From: Caldithrix sp964468415 | Lineage (GTDB): Bacteria; Calditrichota; Calditrichia; Calditrichales; Calditrichaceae | Direction of reading: 5' to 3' | Assembly: GCA_964468415.1 (NCBI GenBank) | Contig: CAYXUS010000034.1 | Coordinates: forward strand, 1 to 7,512 | DNA length: 7,512 bases | Shown here: piece after piece, positions 1 through 7,008 of the stretch | How positions within the stretch are numbered: the stretch's first letter is position 1 | How the letters are laid out: every line of letters begins with the position of its first letter | The notes under the pieces: model-generated | What the model saw: the letters and a program-made list of their open reading frames with translations, nothing else | Database searches by the model: none | What the model was told of the DNA's origin: nothing | Program-made: the position numbers and the translations under genes

Positions 1-420
1 AAAGATGAAATTTTCTTTGAATTTCTGGTCAAAATGTTGCAGGCCATGGAAAAAAGCCCCTATCCGGTGATTGTGTTTCTGTACTTTCTTCTCAAGTTGG
101 TGTCGTTTCTGGGATTTAAACCGAATTTCGAACGCTGTGCCGTGTGCGGTCGCAGCGATTTTGCACAGGGCGGACGCTTTGTTTTCCGGGAGGGCGCGCT
201 TTATTGCAGCGGCTGTGCTGCCCCGGCCGACGTCTCTTTGCCGCTAAGTGCCGAAGCAATCGATTTCCTGAGAGAATTGCAGAAATTCCCGCATCGCCGC
301 ATTCAGGAATTTGCAAAATTGCCTCCTCAAAATTGGGATGCCCTCTCTTTTTTGCTGCGCTATCTAAATTTTCATTTGGGGCGGGAAGTAAGGCTGGAAT
401 CTTTGCGCCTTTTAAAATAG
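1..420 (+). CDS. recO: DNA repair protein RecO, C-terminal part (5' end outside window)
   Basis: The reading frame is open from base 1 to a TAG stop at 418-420, giving 139 residues with no start in the window. The in-frame ATG at 34 is internal. A CxxC pair (C46, C49 counted from base 1) and a second CxxC pair (C69, C72) form the RecO zinc-finger. They sit inside the all-helical C-terminal domain, which ends in the family signature YLNFHLGREVRLESLRLL at about 121-138. RecO loads RecA onto SSB-coated single-stranded DNA together with RecR, in the RecF pathway of gap repair and recombination in the cytoplasm. The OB-fold N-terminal domain, about the first 80-100 residues of the family, must lie upstream of the window. 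The gene converges on the HAD hydrolase gene with 8 bases between the stops. Recognition rests on the zinc-finger spacing and the C-terminal signature; the call is secure. Confidence 0.9.
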   Translation, partial: KDEIFFEFLVKMLQAMEKSPYPVIVFLYFLLKLVSFLGFKPNFERCAVCGRSDFAQGGRFVFREGALYCSGCAAPADVSLPLSAEAIDFLRELQKFPHRRIQEFAKLPPQNWDALSFLLRYLNFHLGREVRLESLRLLK

Positions 421-437
421 GCGGGAGTTCATTTTTT
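406..437 (+). terminator. weak hairpin plus T-run at the recO 3' end
   Basis: CGCCT (406-410) pairs perfectly with AGGCG (419-423) around an 8-base loop and spans the recO stop codon. A run of six T (432-437) follows, but 8 bases after the stem. The short stem and the gap make this a poor intrinsic terminator. On the opposite strand no T-run follows the hairpin. It is the only terminator-like structure I see between the two convergent genes. Confidence 0.2.
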
Positions 438-1160
438 GGTTGAAAAGGCTTTGCGGCACAATTGCACGGCATCATTTACGGAATCGAGCAAGGCGTCGGC
501 CGCCGCAAGTTTTTTATCTTCGATGAATTTACTTTTCAATGCCAAACACAAAAGCCCGGCTTCTTTTGCGCTTTGCACTCCGGCCGGGGAGTCTTCGATG
601 GCCAAAGCCGTTTTCGGCGCAACGCCAAGCTTTTCGCTGGCCTGTTGATAAATGGCCGGATGCGGTTTGCGCTGAGCCACGTCTTCACCGGACAGAACCA
701 GATCGAAAATGGCAGAAGGATCGAACAAACCTTGCGAAGTCCGTTTCAGATTCTCAAAAATGGTCAGGATTTGTTCCCGATCGGAAGATGAAGCCAGCGC
801 GATTTTTAAATTTTGCTTCTGACAGAAATCGATCAACTCCCGGATGCCGGGCAAAGGGCGGAGCGGCGTATCGTGCAGAAGCTGCAAATAGATGGCGTCT
901 CTTTCCCGAATTCCCTGCGCAATCATTTCTTCCGATGGATTCTGGTAAAAGCGATGAAAAACATTGCGAATGTTGTCGGGCACGGAAAAACCGATAAAAG
1001 AAAAAATGTAGGCATCGTCATGGGGTAAACCCAATTTTTGCAAATATCGGCGAAAGGCCTCCATGTGCAAAGGTTCGGTATCGACCAAAACGCCATCCAT
1101 GTCCAGAACAAGTGCCCGAATTTGGCCAATGCGATTTATGAGTTGAGATGAAAATTCCAT
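429..1160 (-). CDS. HAD-superfamily hydrolase, beta-phosphoglucomutase-like (subfamily IA)
   Basis: The protein has 243 residues, normal for the family. Motif I is LDMDGVLVDTEP at 19-30, with D20 as nucleophile and D22 as general acid/base. Motif II is the serine run at 124-126 (ALASSSD). Motif III is K165 in RKPHP, and motif IV is E189-D190 in AIEDSPAG. The segment at about 31-100 is the helical C1 cap. This layout is that of beta-phosphoglucomutase, sugar-phosphate phosphatases such as 2-deoxyglucose-6-phosphatase, and phosphoglycolate phosphatase-like enzymes: Mg2+-dependent phosphoryl transfer through an aspartyl-phosphate in the cytoplasm. The substrate cannot be read from the sequence. 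The frame is open 40 codons further upstream to 1280. The ATG at 1160 is preferred because it has AGAGG 5 bases ahead, aligns with the family N terminus, and lies just downstream of a promoter-like element that the longer form would run through. It is transcribed alone. Confidence 0.88.
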   Translation of the reverse strand: MEFSSQLINRIGQIRALVLDMDGVLVDTEPLHMEAFRRYLQKLGLPHDDAYIFSFIGFSVPDNIRNVFHRFYQNPSEEMIAQGIRERDAIYLQLLHDTPLRPLPGIRELIDFCQKQNLKIALASSSDREQILTIFENLKRTSQGLFDPSAIFDLVLSGEDVAQRKPHPAIYQQASEKLGVAPKTALAIEDSPAGVQSAKEAGLLCLALKSKFIEDKKLAAADALLDSVNDAVQLCRKAFSTKK

Positions 1161-1165
1161 GCGCG

Positions 1166-1170
1166 CCTCT
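1166..1170 (-). promoter_or_regulatory. ribosome binding site fixing the HAD hydrolase start
   Basis: On the minus strand AGAGG lies 5 bases before the ATG at 1160. No comparable site precedes the upstream in-frame start at 1280, so this site decides for the 243-residue protein. Confidence 0.6.
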
Positions 1171-1184
1171 TTGTTTAAAAGGTG

Positions 1185-1216
1185 CAAAGATAGGGGAATT
1201 TCTTTTAAAAAGCAAA
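1185..1216 (-). promoter_or_regulatory. Bacteroidota-type promoter for the HAD hydrolase gene
   Basis: Reading the minus strand, TTTG (plus-strand CAAA, 1213-1216) is followed after 20 bases by TATCTTTG (plus-strand CAAAGATA, 1185-1192). This fits the -33 TTTG / -7 TAnnTTTG consensus described for the primary sigma factor of Bacteroidota, with the expected spacing. Transcription would begin only about 15-20 bases before the ATG at 1160. The match is visible in the sequence; promoter activity is inferred. Confidence 0.55.
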
Positions 1217-1243
1217 GCGTTAAAGGCCCGCTTAAAGATTTCG

Positions 1244-1274
1244 TTGAAAGCAAATCAAAAGTGTTGTAGATTCT
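1244..1274 (+). promoter_or_regulatory. candidate promoter for the NlpC/P60 gene
   Basis: TTGAAA (1244-1249) lies 17 bases ahead of TAGATT (1267-1272), matching five of six and four of six bases of the sigma-70 consensus. Read as the Bacteroidota type, TTG at 1244 is 20 bases before TAGATTCT, which keeps TAnnTT but not the final TG. The element ends about 28 bases before the ATG at 1301 and lies back to back with the promoter of the divergent HAD gene. Confidence 0.35.
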
Positions 1275-1300
1275 GCGCAAACAAATAACTCGGAGTAAGA

Positions 1301-2083
1301 ATGCGCTATTTTACGAAAGTAAGTTTTGCCAATGTGTATCGTAAACCTTCCTTCCACAGCGAAGTAGACACGCAAACGTTTCTGTGGGAGGGCCTGGAAA
1401 CTCAGGAAAAATTAGATTCGTTCTGGCGTGTGCGTACGCAAGACGGTTACGAAGGCTGGGTGAATGAACATCAGATTACCTATGCAAAACCGCCACAAGC
1501 CGACTGGCAAACCGTGAGTGTGCCCATCGGGTACATCTATGTTGAACCGAACAAAAACGCCGCACCGATAATGGGCGTAAGCGCGGGCACCACATTGCCG
1601 GTTATTAAAGAAGAAGGGGACTGGGCACAAATTGTTTTGCCCGATGAACGCAAAGGTTGGGTGGAGCGTCGCATTTTACAGGCTTTGCCTGCACTCACGC
1701 CCGATCAACTGGTGGAAAAGGCCAAAGAATTTTTAGGAACAACGTACATTTGGGGCGGAAAAACCGCATTTGGCCTGGATTGTTCAGGATTTGTCCAGCT
1801 TTTGTTCAAACTATTCGGCAAACCGCTGCGTCGGGATGCCTGGATGCAATTTGAAGATGCCCAACCGGTAAGCAAGGATCCCTTGCAGGCCCGAAAAGGT
1901 GACCTCTATTTTTTTGCTGAAAACGGAAATAAAATCACCCATGTGGGACTTGCTCTGGGACAGGGAAAAATGATTCATGCGCGCGGTCAGATCAAAATCA
2001 ATTCGCTCGTGGAAGGTGCGGATGACTTCGATCCGAATTTGCTAAAAGATTTTGTGGAAGTACGCAGTTACTTTAAAAAATGA
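1301..2083 (+). CDS. YkfC-like NlpC/P60 endopeptidase with two SH3b domains
   Basis: The protein has 260 residues and no signal peptide or membrane segment, so it is probably cytoplasmic. Two bacterial SH3 domains come first: about 1-62, with the DGYEGWV signature at 48-54, and about 70-126, ending in KGWVERRIL. The NlpC/P60 domain covers about 134-260. Its nucleophile is C161 in LDCSGF, preceded by YIWGG; the base is H214 in THVG and the third catalytic residue is H226 in MIHARG. The C-H spacing of 53 and H-H spacing of 12 are, as I recall, those of Bacillus YkfC. Enzymes of this design cut the gamma-D-Glu-(meso-DAP or L-Lys) bond of murein peptides with a free N-terminal L-Ala, releasing L-Ala-D-Glu for recycling. 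The ATG has GGAG 5 bases upstream (1292-1295). No Ala-Glu epimerase gene lies next to it. The domain assignment is firm; the recycling role is inferred from family and likely location. Confidence 0.88.
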   Translation: MRYFTKVSFANVYRKPSFHSEVDTQTFLWEGLETQEKLDSFWRVRTQDGYEGWVNEHQITYAKPPQADWQTVSVPIGYIYVEPNKNAAPIMGVSAGTTLPVIKEEGDWAQIVLPDERKGWVERRILQALPALTPDQLVEKAKEFLGTTYIWGGKTAFGLDCSGFVQLLFKLFGKPLRRDAWMQFEDAQPVSKDPLQARKGDLYFFAENGNKITHVGLALGQGKMIHARGQIKINSLVEGADDFDPNLLKDFVEVRSYFKK

Positions 2084-2095
2084 CGTTGGTCTTCC

Positions 2096-4777
2096 TTATT
2101 GAATGATCTGACGAGAGCGTTCGGAGTAATCTTCGGCGCGAATGTAAAATTTTTGGTAGGGTACAATCTTAATGGGTGTGTGGAACACGTAGCCCGCACT
2201 GGGAACAAAAGGGGCGTTTGTGCCTACCGGCCCGATAAATTCGATTTCCAGCGTATTCTCTCCGGTTCGCAAAAACTTTGAGATATCCGTTCGGAACGGA
2301 TGGAACCACAAAAGTCCGGCCGATTGCCCGTTAATATGGATTTTGCAGGGATGGGGCGCCAAACCCAGATCAAGAAAATAGGCAAAATTGGGCTGGAATT
2401 TTCCCAGTACAAAAGTCTTTTGCAACAGAATTGTTGTTTCCGGCTCGATAATTACCTTTCTCAAATCGTCAAGATGCAAAATTTGTTTTTTGTTACCCGC
2501 CTTTAGCACCCAATGATCCGGAGTGATGAAAATGGGACGCAATGTTTCGCTGATTTGCAAAGGAATTTTGATCCTTTCTTCGTGGCGGGTAAGGTTCAAA
2601 GGAATGGTAGCCGGCCGCTCGTGGTGCAAATACACAATAAAGGCTTCCGGTTCGGGTGCTTCGATGTGGCAGTGCCCGGCCGGGCAGACGCTTACATGCC
2701 AGGGTTCACTGCCCGAATTCTTTTCCAGAACAATAAGGCGGCTTTCCAGCGGGAACAGGTGCAATGGAACCCGAAGTTTTCCTCCCTCAAAATGCCAGAA
2801 GTGGATTGCTTCGCGAATATTTTTTTGCGCAATCCATTCAAAGGGCTGCCATTTTTCTCTGGCCAAAAGCTCCACCGAAAGCTCTGTTTCTTTGCTAATA
2901 TTCGAGACAAAAGCCCAAAATGCGTTGTGCGTTTCCCGAATGTGGACCAAAAAAGGCGTGTTTGCCTGAGCAAAAACCGGCTGGTTGTAAAGATAGGGCT
3001 GAATAAAATCTTTCAGCAAAGACAGTTTCGGAATAAAATAACTTTTCCCACCGGCGGCACTTTTAATGAAGGTAATACTTGTCATGTCCGGTTCAACCAG
3101 CCAGAGTTTTTTTCTCAAAGCTTCAAAGCGTCTCTGCCGTTCCCGTAATTCCACTTTTACGGGAATTTTCTGAATGGCCGCAATGTGGCCCCCCTCATTA
3201 AAAAAACGCAAAAGTTTGTCCATGGTAAGGATGGGAATTACCTGTATGGCCGGTAAAAGAAGCAAACGATAAGACTTTTGATTAAAAACGAGTTTATCGC
3301 CTTCAATTTTGCACAGGTGGTTGGAGTTGAATAAATCGTAATCGATGAGTTCGAAATTGATGCCCGCATGGTACAGTTCTTTGAGCACGTCCAGAAATCC
3401 TTGCTGATTCTGATCAAGAGAGGGATAAAGAATCAATACCTCACTAACCGGCAGCCCTTGCGCCAGAAAGGTGCTCAGGTGATTGGCGTAGCCCAGCTTT
3501 TTCAGGATAAATTGTCCGTTGGCTTCGGAAATTACCGTATTGTCGGCTTTGTCTTTCCACCAAATTTGGGAGGCACCGGCCTGATGCAGCAAATCGATGT
3601 GCACTTTTTGCTCGGGAATGGAAAAATGCGACTGCATTAAACAGTGGGCAATGACCGGCAATTTTTGCTGGTTTTCCGCAAAAAGCTGACTTTGTGCCCG
3701 TTTTAAGGTGGCCACGGCTTTCCAATAATAAGGGGTGTGGGGCTCAAAACGTTCCATATCCAGCTCGATTAAAAATTGATGATCCACATCCATGATGCGT
3801 GTTAGGGAAGAATCGGGCGCTACCACATAGCGTACCGAAGGCGAAATAATGTTAAACCGGGGCCGAAGCATGGAATTGAAATAGCGTTTCAAAACGATAC
3901 TCAGGAAGATATTGTTAATGGAGCCATTCGGATTGTTGGCGTAATAAAAGGCGATGGTCTTTTTAATGCCGTGCAGAACTTTTTCCAGATTGGCCGAATA
4001 GTAAACGCCATTGATTTTTTGCGTTACATCGAACATCTCTTCCAGATGATACACAACGCCGTTAACAGGCACAGGCAAACGCAAAAGGCGCTTTTTGAAC
4101 CATTTTTGTAAAGCGGCAAACGGAGTGGCATCGTAATAATTGAAGGCATGGGAAATATCGGTTTCCTGATCAAAATAATATTTGCGCAAAACGATAAGCC
4201 GATATGTTTTTCCCCGTTTTAATGGAAGAGAAAGCTTACCAGTAAGCGGATTGAAATGCCGGGTCACATCTGTTACTTCTTCGTAAATATTGCCTCTGTT
4301 GCCATTGGCCAAAAGGAAAAGCGAGTCCACATCCTCTGCATGGGGCAAGTCGATAACTACCGGGTCGGATTGGGCACGAATGGTCAAAACTTCGGGTTGG
4401 CTGTCAAAAAAATGAAACACATCCTGAGAAAGAAGGAGATGCCGTTTAAAATAGGCAACATTGCAAAAGAGACGTTTTAATAGAAAATTTTCAATCTTCG
4501 AAATATTTTCCTTCAAAAAAGTGTACAGATCGGGCTTGAAAATGACGGAAAATTCAAAGCCATGCAGGTGAGCCAAATCGCTTTTGCCCTGCTGCAGGAA
4601 CATCTCGATATCGGAGATGGTGCCGTACAACAGAATCCTTTTGACGTTGAAACGTTTGAGGCGTTTGGTTACCAGCGCCAGGTCGATGTGTCGCGATGAA
4701 TCGTCAATTTTCAGAAAAACAGAATTGTCCATTCGTTGGTTTAGCGTCAAATAATCAGAAAAATGATTTGCATGCAT
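2096..4777 (-). CDS. large GH106/GH42-like glycoside hydrolase family protein, divergent
   Basis: The protein has 893 residues and no signal peptide. The recognisable part is the C-terminal half. Residues about 425-540 follow the pattern LSTFLAQGLPVSEVLILYPS ... YRLLLLPAIQVIP ... RFFNEGGHIAAI, the glutamine-amidotransferase-like domain of GH42 and GH106 enzymes. Residues about 608-685 form a beta domain with THNAFWAFVSNIS. Residues about 780-850 contain FLDLG, KIHINGQSAGLLWFHPFRTD and GENTLEIEF, the galactose-binding-like domain at the end of many alpha-L-rhamnosidases and GH2-type enzymes. The N-terminal 420 residues, where the catalytic barrel should be, look divergent, and I cannot point to the catalytic acids. 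An enzyme acting on rhamnose- or galactose-containing oligosaccharides is likely; the substrate is unknown. The start is uncertain: the ATG at 4777 has only a weak GGGA about 14 bases upstream, and an ATG at 4732 is an alternative. It is encoded alone, convergent with the NlpC/P60 gene 12 bases away. Confidence 0.65.
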   Translation of the reverse strand: MHANHFSDYLTLNQRMDNSVFLKIDDSSRHIDLALVTKRLKRFNVKRILLYGTISDIEMFLQQGKSDLAHLHGFEFSVIFKPDLYTFLKENISKIENFLLKRLFCNVAYFKRHLLLSQDVFHFFDSQPEVLTIRAQSDPVVIDLPHAEDVDSLFLLANGNRGNIYEEVTDVTRHFNPLTGKLSLPLKRGKTYRLIVLRKYYFDQETDISHAFNYYDATPFAALQKWFKKRLLRLPVPVNGVVYHLEEMFDVTQKINGVYYSANLEKVLHGIKKTIAFYYANNPNGSINNIFLSIVLKRYFNSMLRPRFNIISPSVRYVVAPDSSLTRIMDVDHQFLIELDMERFEPHTPYYWKAVATLKRAQSQLFAENQQKLPVIAHCLMQSHFSIPEQKVHIDLLHQAGASQIWWKDKADNTVISEANGQFILKKLGYANHLSTFLAQGLPVSEVLILYPSLDQNQQGFLDVLKELYHAGINFELIDYDLFNSNHLCKIEGDKLVFNQKSYRLLLLPAIQVIPILTMDKLLRFFNEGGHIAAIQKIPVKVELRERQRRFEALRKKLWLVEPDMTSITFIKSAAGGKSYFIPKLSLLKDFIQPYLYNQPVFAQANTPFLVHIRETHNAFWAFVSNISKETELSVELLAREKWQPFEWIAQKNIREAIHFWHFEGGKLRVPLHLFPLESRLIVLEKNSGSEPWHVSVCPAGHCHIEAPEPEAFIVYLHHERPATIPLNLTRHEERIKIPLQISETLRPIFITPDHWVLKAGNKKQILHLDDLRKVIIEPETTILLQKTFVLGKFQPNFAYFLDLGLAPHPCKIHINGQSAGLLWFHPFRTDISKFLRTGENTLEIEFIGPVGTNAPFVPSAGYVFHTPIKIVPYQKFYIRAEDYSERSRQIIQ

Positions 4778-4894
4778 GGCTGCTTTGTTTCCCGAAGTTT
4801 AAAGGACCAAACGATGTTGCAATGAATGCATTAATTTACTAAATATTTATATATTAATTCGAATAAATTTCAAAATAGATAAGGAAATAAAAGA
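4778..4894. promoter_or_regulatory. AT-rich divergent intergenic region, glycosidase / PLP enzyme
   Basis: These 117 bases separate two outward-facing genes and must hold both promoters. The stretch from about 4830 to 4880 is almost pure A/T. For the rightward gene, TAAATTTC (4864-4871) is one base off the TAnnTTTG -7 element, but I see no clear -33 partner. TATATT at 4850-4855 is a sigma-70-like alternative. No convincing leftward promoter was found. The 8-base palindrome AATGCATT lies at 4825-4832. The ribosome binding site AAGGA at 4881-4885 serves the gene starting at 4895. Confidence 0.35.
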
Positions 4895-5848
4895 ATGAAA
4901 CTCCCCCACCATTTGAATTTTACGCTGCGGCCAACCCCGATCCAAAAGCTGCACAAAATTTCCGAAATGTACGCACCCTACCAGATTTTTCTCAAGCGGG
5001 ATGATTTGACCGGCATGGAACTTTCGGGCAACAAGGTGCGCAAGCTCGATTTTTTAATGGCCCGGGCAATAGCGCAGGGCGCAAAACGAGTGATTACCTG
5101 CGGAGGCATTCAATCGAATCATTGCCGGGCTACGGCATTTTACGCCCAAAAGCTCGGATTAAAGACCACATTGGTTCTGAAAGGGCAGACTCCGGATCAT
5201 TTAACCGGCAACTATTTGCTGAACACGTTGCTGGGGGTGGATATGAAAATCATTTCCACTGAAGAATACCGTGAGGTAGATGCGATTATGCAGGATTTAG
5301 CGAACGGTTATGACGAACCGTGTTACATTATCCCCGAAGGCGGGTCGAATCACGTCGGTGCCTGGGGGTACGCCCGGGCCTTTGAAGAGATTACAAAGCA
5401 AATGCCGGATGTGGAAACCATTGTGGTGGCTACCGGCAGCGGTGGAACACATGCCGGTCTGCTTCTGGGCAAAAAGTTGACGAATAGCCCTGTGTCGATT
5501 CTTTCGGTTAATGTGTGTGACGATGCGCCTTTCTTTCAGGACAAAATTCGGCACATTTTGCAAGCCGTAAAAAAAGAATATGATGTGCGTTTCGATGTAG
5601 AGAAGAAAGAGATAGTCGTAATCGACGGCTTTGTGGGCCAGGGATACGGCCAGGTCGAAGAAAAAGAACTGTCGGCCATTAAGCGGGTCGCCCGGTTGGA
5701 AGGGATTGTTCTGGACCCGGTTTATGGCGTAAAGGCCTGGCTGGGATTTGAGCAGTTATTGCGCGAGAAAAAGATTCCGGGTGAAAAAGTGCTTTTCATT
5801 CACACCGGAGGGATTTTCGGCCTTTTCCCTTTTGGGGATCGCTTCTAA
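4895..5848 (+). CDS. PLP-dependent D-cysteine desulfhydrase / ACC deaminase family enzyme (desulfhydrase type)
   Basis: The protein has 317 residues, the usual length for the family. It shows LKRDDLTG at 33-40, the PLP-lysine motif SGNKVRKLDF with K47 as the Schiff-base lysine, the cofactor and substrate loop GGIQSNHCR at 70-78, the phosphate-binding glycines TGSGGTHAG at 180-188, the GQGYG tyrosine Y251, and DPVYGVKAW with Y277. Two positions separate 1-aminocyclopropane-1-carboxylate deaminases from D-cysteine desulfhydrases. Deaminases carry Glu after the PVY tyrosine and Leu in HLGG; here these are G278 and T303 (HTGG), which argues against ACC deaminase. The likely reaction is D-cysteine to pyruvate, H2S and ammonia, or beta-elimination from a related D-amino acid, in the cytoplasm. 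The ATG has AAGGA 9 bases upstream. The gene stands alone, convergent with the next gene 50 bases away. Family is sure; substrate is inferred. Confidence 0.87.
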   Translation: MKLPHHLNFTLRPTPIQKLHKISEMYAPYQIFLKRDDLTGMELSGNKVRKLDFLMARAIAQGAKRVITCGGIQSNHCRATAFYAQKLGLKTTLVLKGQTPDHLTGNYLLNTLLGVDMKIISTEEYREVDAIMQDLANGYDEPCYIIPEGGSNHVGAWGYARAFEEITKQMPDVETIVVATGSGGTHAGLLLGKKLTNSPVSILSVNVCDDAPFFQDKIRHILQAVKKEYDVRFDVEKKEIVVIDGFVGQGYGQVEEKELSAIKRVARLEGIVLDPVYGVKAWLGFEQLLREKKIPGEKVLFIHTGGIFGLFPFGDRF

Positions 5849-5898
5849 AACTAATTTCATTTTTCCGGCAGCGAATACCGGGTTGGCTGGCTTTGGAG

Positions 5899-6828
5899 TT
5901 AGGCAATATTACGGAAACGTTTTAAAGTTTCGTAGTATTGCCTGAAGTATTCCAGATGAAGCGCCTGCATTTTTTCCTGCAACGTTTCGAATTCTCTTCC
6001 GGGATGGCGCGGCGCGGCACGTAAACGCAACACTTCGGCCAGGTAAAGCAGAGTATTGAAACGCTCAAGAATCTCATCGCTCGAAGTGGGAATTTGGGCG
6101 TAGCCTTCTGATTTTTGGCGCATCCGCTGCTCAAATTGTTCGTTTTCCGCATCGATGTAGGTCTGCCCGTCTAACCACAGGGCGAATGGCAAACGAAGAA
6201 GAGCCTTTTCTGCATTCCCCAGTTTGGCCACCAGATAAGAAAATTTGTTGCGATAGGTCTTGGGTGCCAGAAATGTGAGCCTACATTGAGCAGGCCCGTC
6301 GAAAAGGGCAAAGGTAAAATCGTAATATGCCCGATTTTTTTCTCCCGATTGCCACAGAGCAAAACCATGTAATTGCCGGAGATAGGCATGCTCACCATAC
6401 GTTGCAAAATATTTTTCTACCACCTGTAACGCGTTCTGAAAATCATTTTGAGAAATAAAAATTTCCGCAGGATGCACTCCTTCCACGATAAACTCGTATT
6501 CCGTTTTGTCCAGTAAATCATAAAGCCTTTTGTCGATGCCCTGACGCAAAAAGTGAAAATCTTCTGCCAGAGGTTGTAAAAAAGCGGGCAGAGAAGCATC
6601 TTTGCGCAGGTTGGCCAGAAACAAAATCTGGGCTTCCTTCTTTTCGGGAAGTACATCGATCAATTGTTGCAAGGCCTGCATTTTTTCGTTCAAAGACGAA
6701 GGCGGGTTAAAAGTACGTTCCAAAATCTGCAGATCGTTTAAGGCCTTATCCAATCTGAATTTTCGTAGATTGGCGGTGTAGGTGTTCTTGTGGATGTTTT
6801 GCTCCGAAAAAAGACTTAACTGTTCCAT
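5899..6828 (-). CDS. uncharacterised helical TPR-like protein with N-terminal clamp-binding motif
   Basis: I do not recognise this 309-residue protein as a named family. It is predicted to be almost wholly helical, soluble and rich in charged residues, with no signal peptide or membrane segment. Residues about 122-176 (IFISQNDFQNAL ... HGFALWQSGEKNRAYYDF) have the small/large residue pattern of a tetratricopeptide-type helix pair, and a weaker pair may lie at about 196-216. The first seven residues, MEQLSLF, contain QLSLF, the consensus bacterial beta-clamp-binding pentapeptide. A link to replication or repair is possible, but that is inference. The frame is open back to a TTG at 6879. The ATG at 6828 is chosen because AAAGGA lies 11 bases upstream and the protein then starts at the conserved-looking motif. 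The gene is encoded alone, divergent from the MIP18-like gene. Confidence 0.72.
   Translation of the reverse strand: MEQLSLFSEQNIHKNTYTANLRKFRLDKALNDLQILERTFNPPSSLNEKMQALQQLIDVLPEKKEAQILFLANLRKDASLPAFLQPLAEDFHFLRQGIDKRLYDLLDKTEYEFIVEGVHPAEIFISQNDFQNALQVVEKYFATYGEHAYLRQLHGFALWQSGEKNRAYYDFTFALFDGPAQCRLTFLAPKTYRNKFSYLVAKLGNAEKALLRLPFALWLDGQTYIDAENEQFEQRMRQKSEGYAQIPTSSDEILERFNTLLYLAEVLRLRAAPRHPGREFETLQEKMQALHLEYFRQYYETLKRFRNIA
6808..6822 (-). other. codons for the QLSLF sliding-clamp-binding motif
   Basis: Residues 3-7 of the TPR-like protein are Q-L-S-L-F, which matches the QL(S/D)LF consensus for binding the hydrophobic cleft of the DnaN clamp. It precedes a probably flexible stretch (residues 8-20), so it would be accessible. 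The match is seen directly; clamp binding is inference. Confidence 0.4.
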
Positions 6829-6839
6829 GTGCAATCGGT

Positions 6840-6845
6840 TCCTTT
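6840..6845 (-). promoter_or_regulatory. ribosome binding site supporting the start at 6828
   Basis: On the minus strand AAAGGA lies 11 bases ahead of the ATG at 6828. The spacing is long but usable, and it favours this start over the TTG at 6879. Confidence 0.4.
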
Positions 6846-6974
6846 GTCTCAAAAAAATGGGCTGCCGGACAGTTACCAAATTAACTTGAGAATTTAGAAA
6901 CAGGCTTTTTTGAATGCAAGCAAAATTTTGGAAGATTCAACGTGCAATTGCCCGATTTTTGCGGAATAAAATTT

Positions 6975-7008
6975 CTTGGATTTGGTTGGCATATTTTGTT
7001 AAATTTGC
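6975..7008 (+). promoter_or_regulatory. Bacteroidota-type promoter for the MIP18-like / VOC operon
   Basis: TAAATTTG (7000-7007) matches TAnnTTTG exactly and is followed by C, as in the HAD gene promoter. CTTG (6975-6978) supplies a three-of-four -33 element 21 bases earlier; a TTTG at 6981-6984 lies only 15 bases away. Transcription would start near 7014, leaving a leader of about 70 bases. Confidence 0.45.

Noticed and set aside
539..997. A 152-codon open frame on the plus strand
   Set aside because: It is antisense to the HAD hydrolase, whose catalytic motifs prove the minus strand is coding.
1161..1280. A 40-residue N-terminal extension of the HAD hydrolase
   Set aside because: It has no ribosome binding site, does not resemble the family and runs through a good promoter element; the ATG at 1160 has AGAGG at proper spacing.
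2513..3148. A 211-codon open frame on the plus strand
   Set aside because: It lies wholly antisense to the glycosidase-like gene and shows no family motifs or ribosome binding site; it is a shadow of that gene's codon use.
5865..5881. CCGG-N9-CCGG hairpin between the convergent PLP enzyme and TPR-like genes, as a terminator
   Set aside because: The stem is only four pairs, and the T-run precedes rather than follows it on the plus strand, with no T-run after it on the minus strand.
6829..6879. A 17-residue N-terminal extension of the TPR-like protein from a TTG
   Set aside because: It needs a rare start without a ribosome binding site; the ATG at 6828 has AAAGGA upstream.
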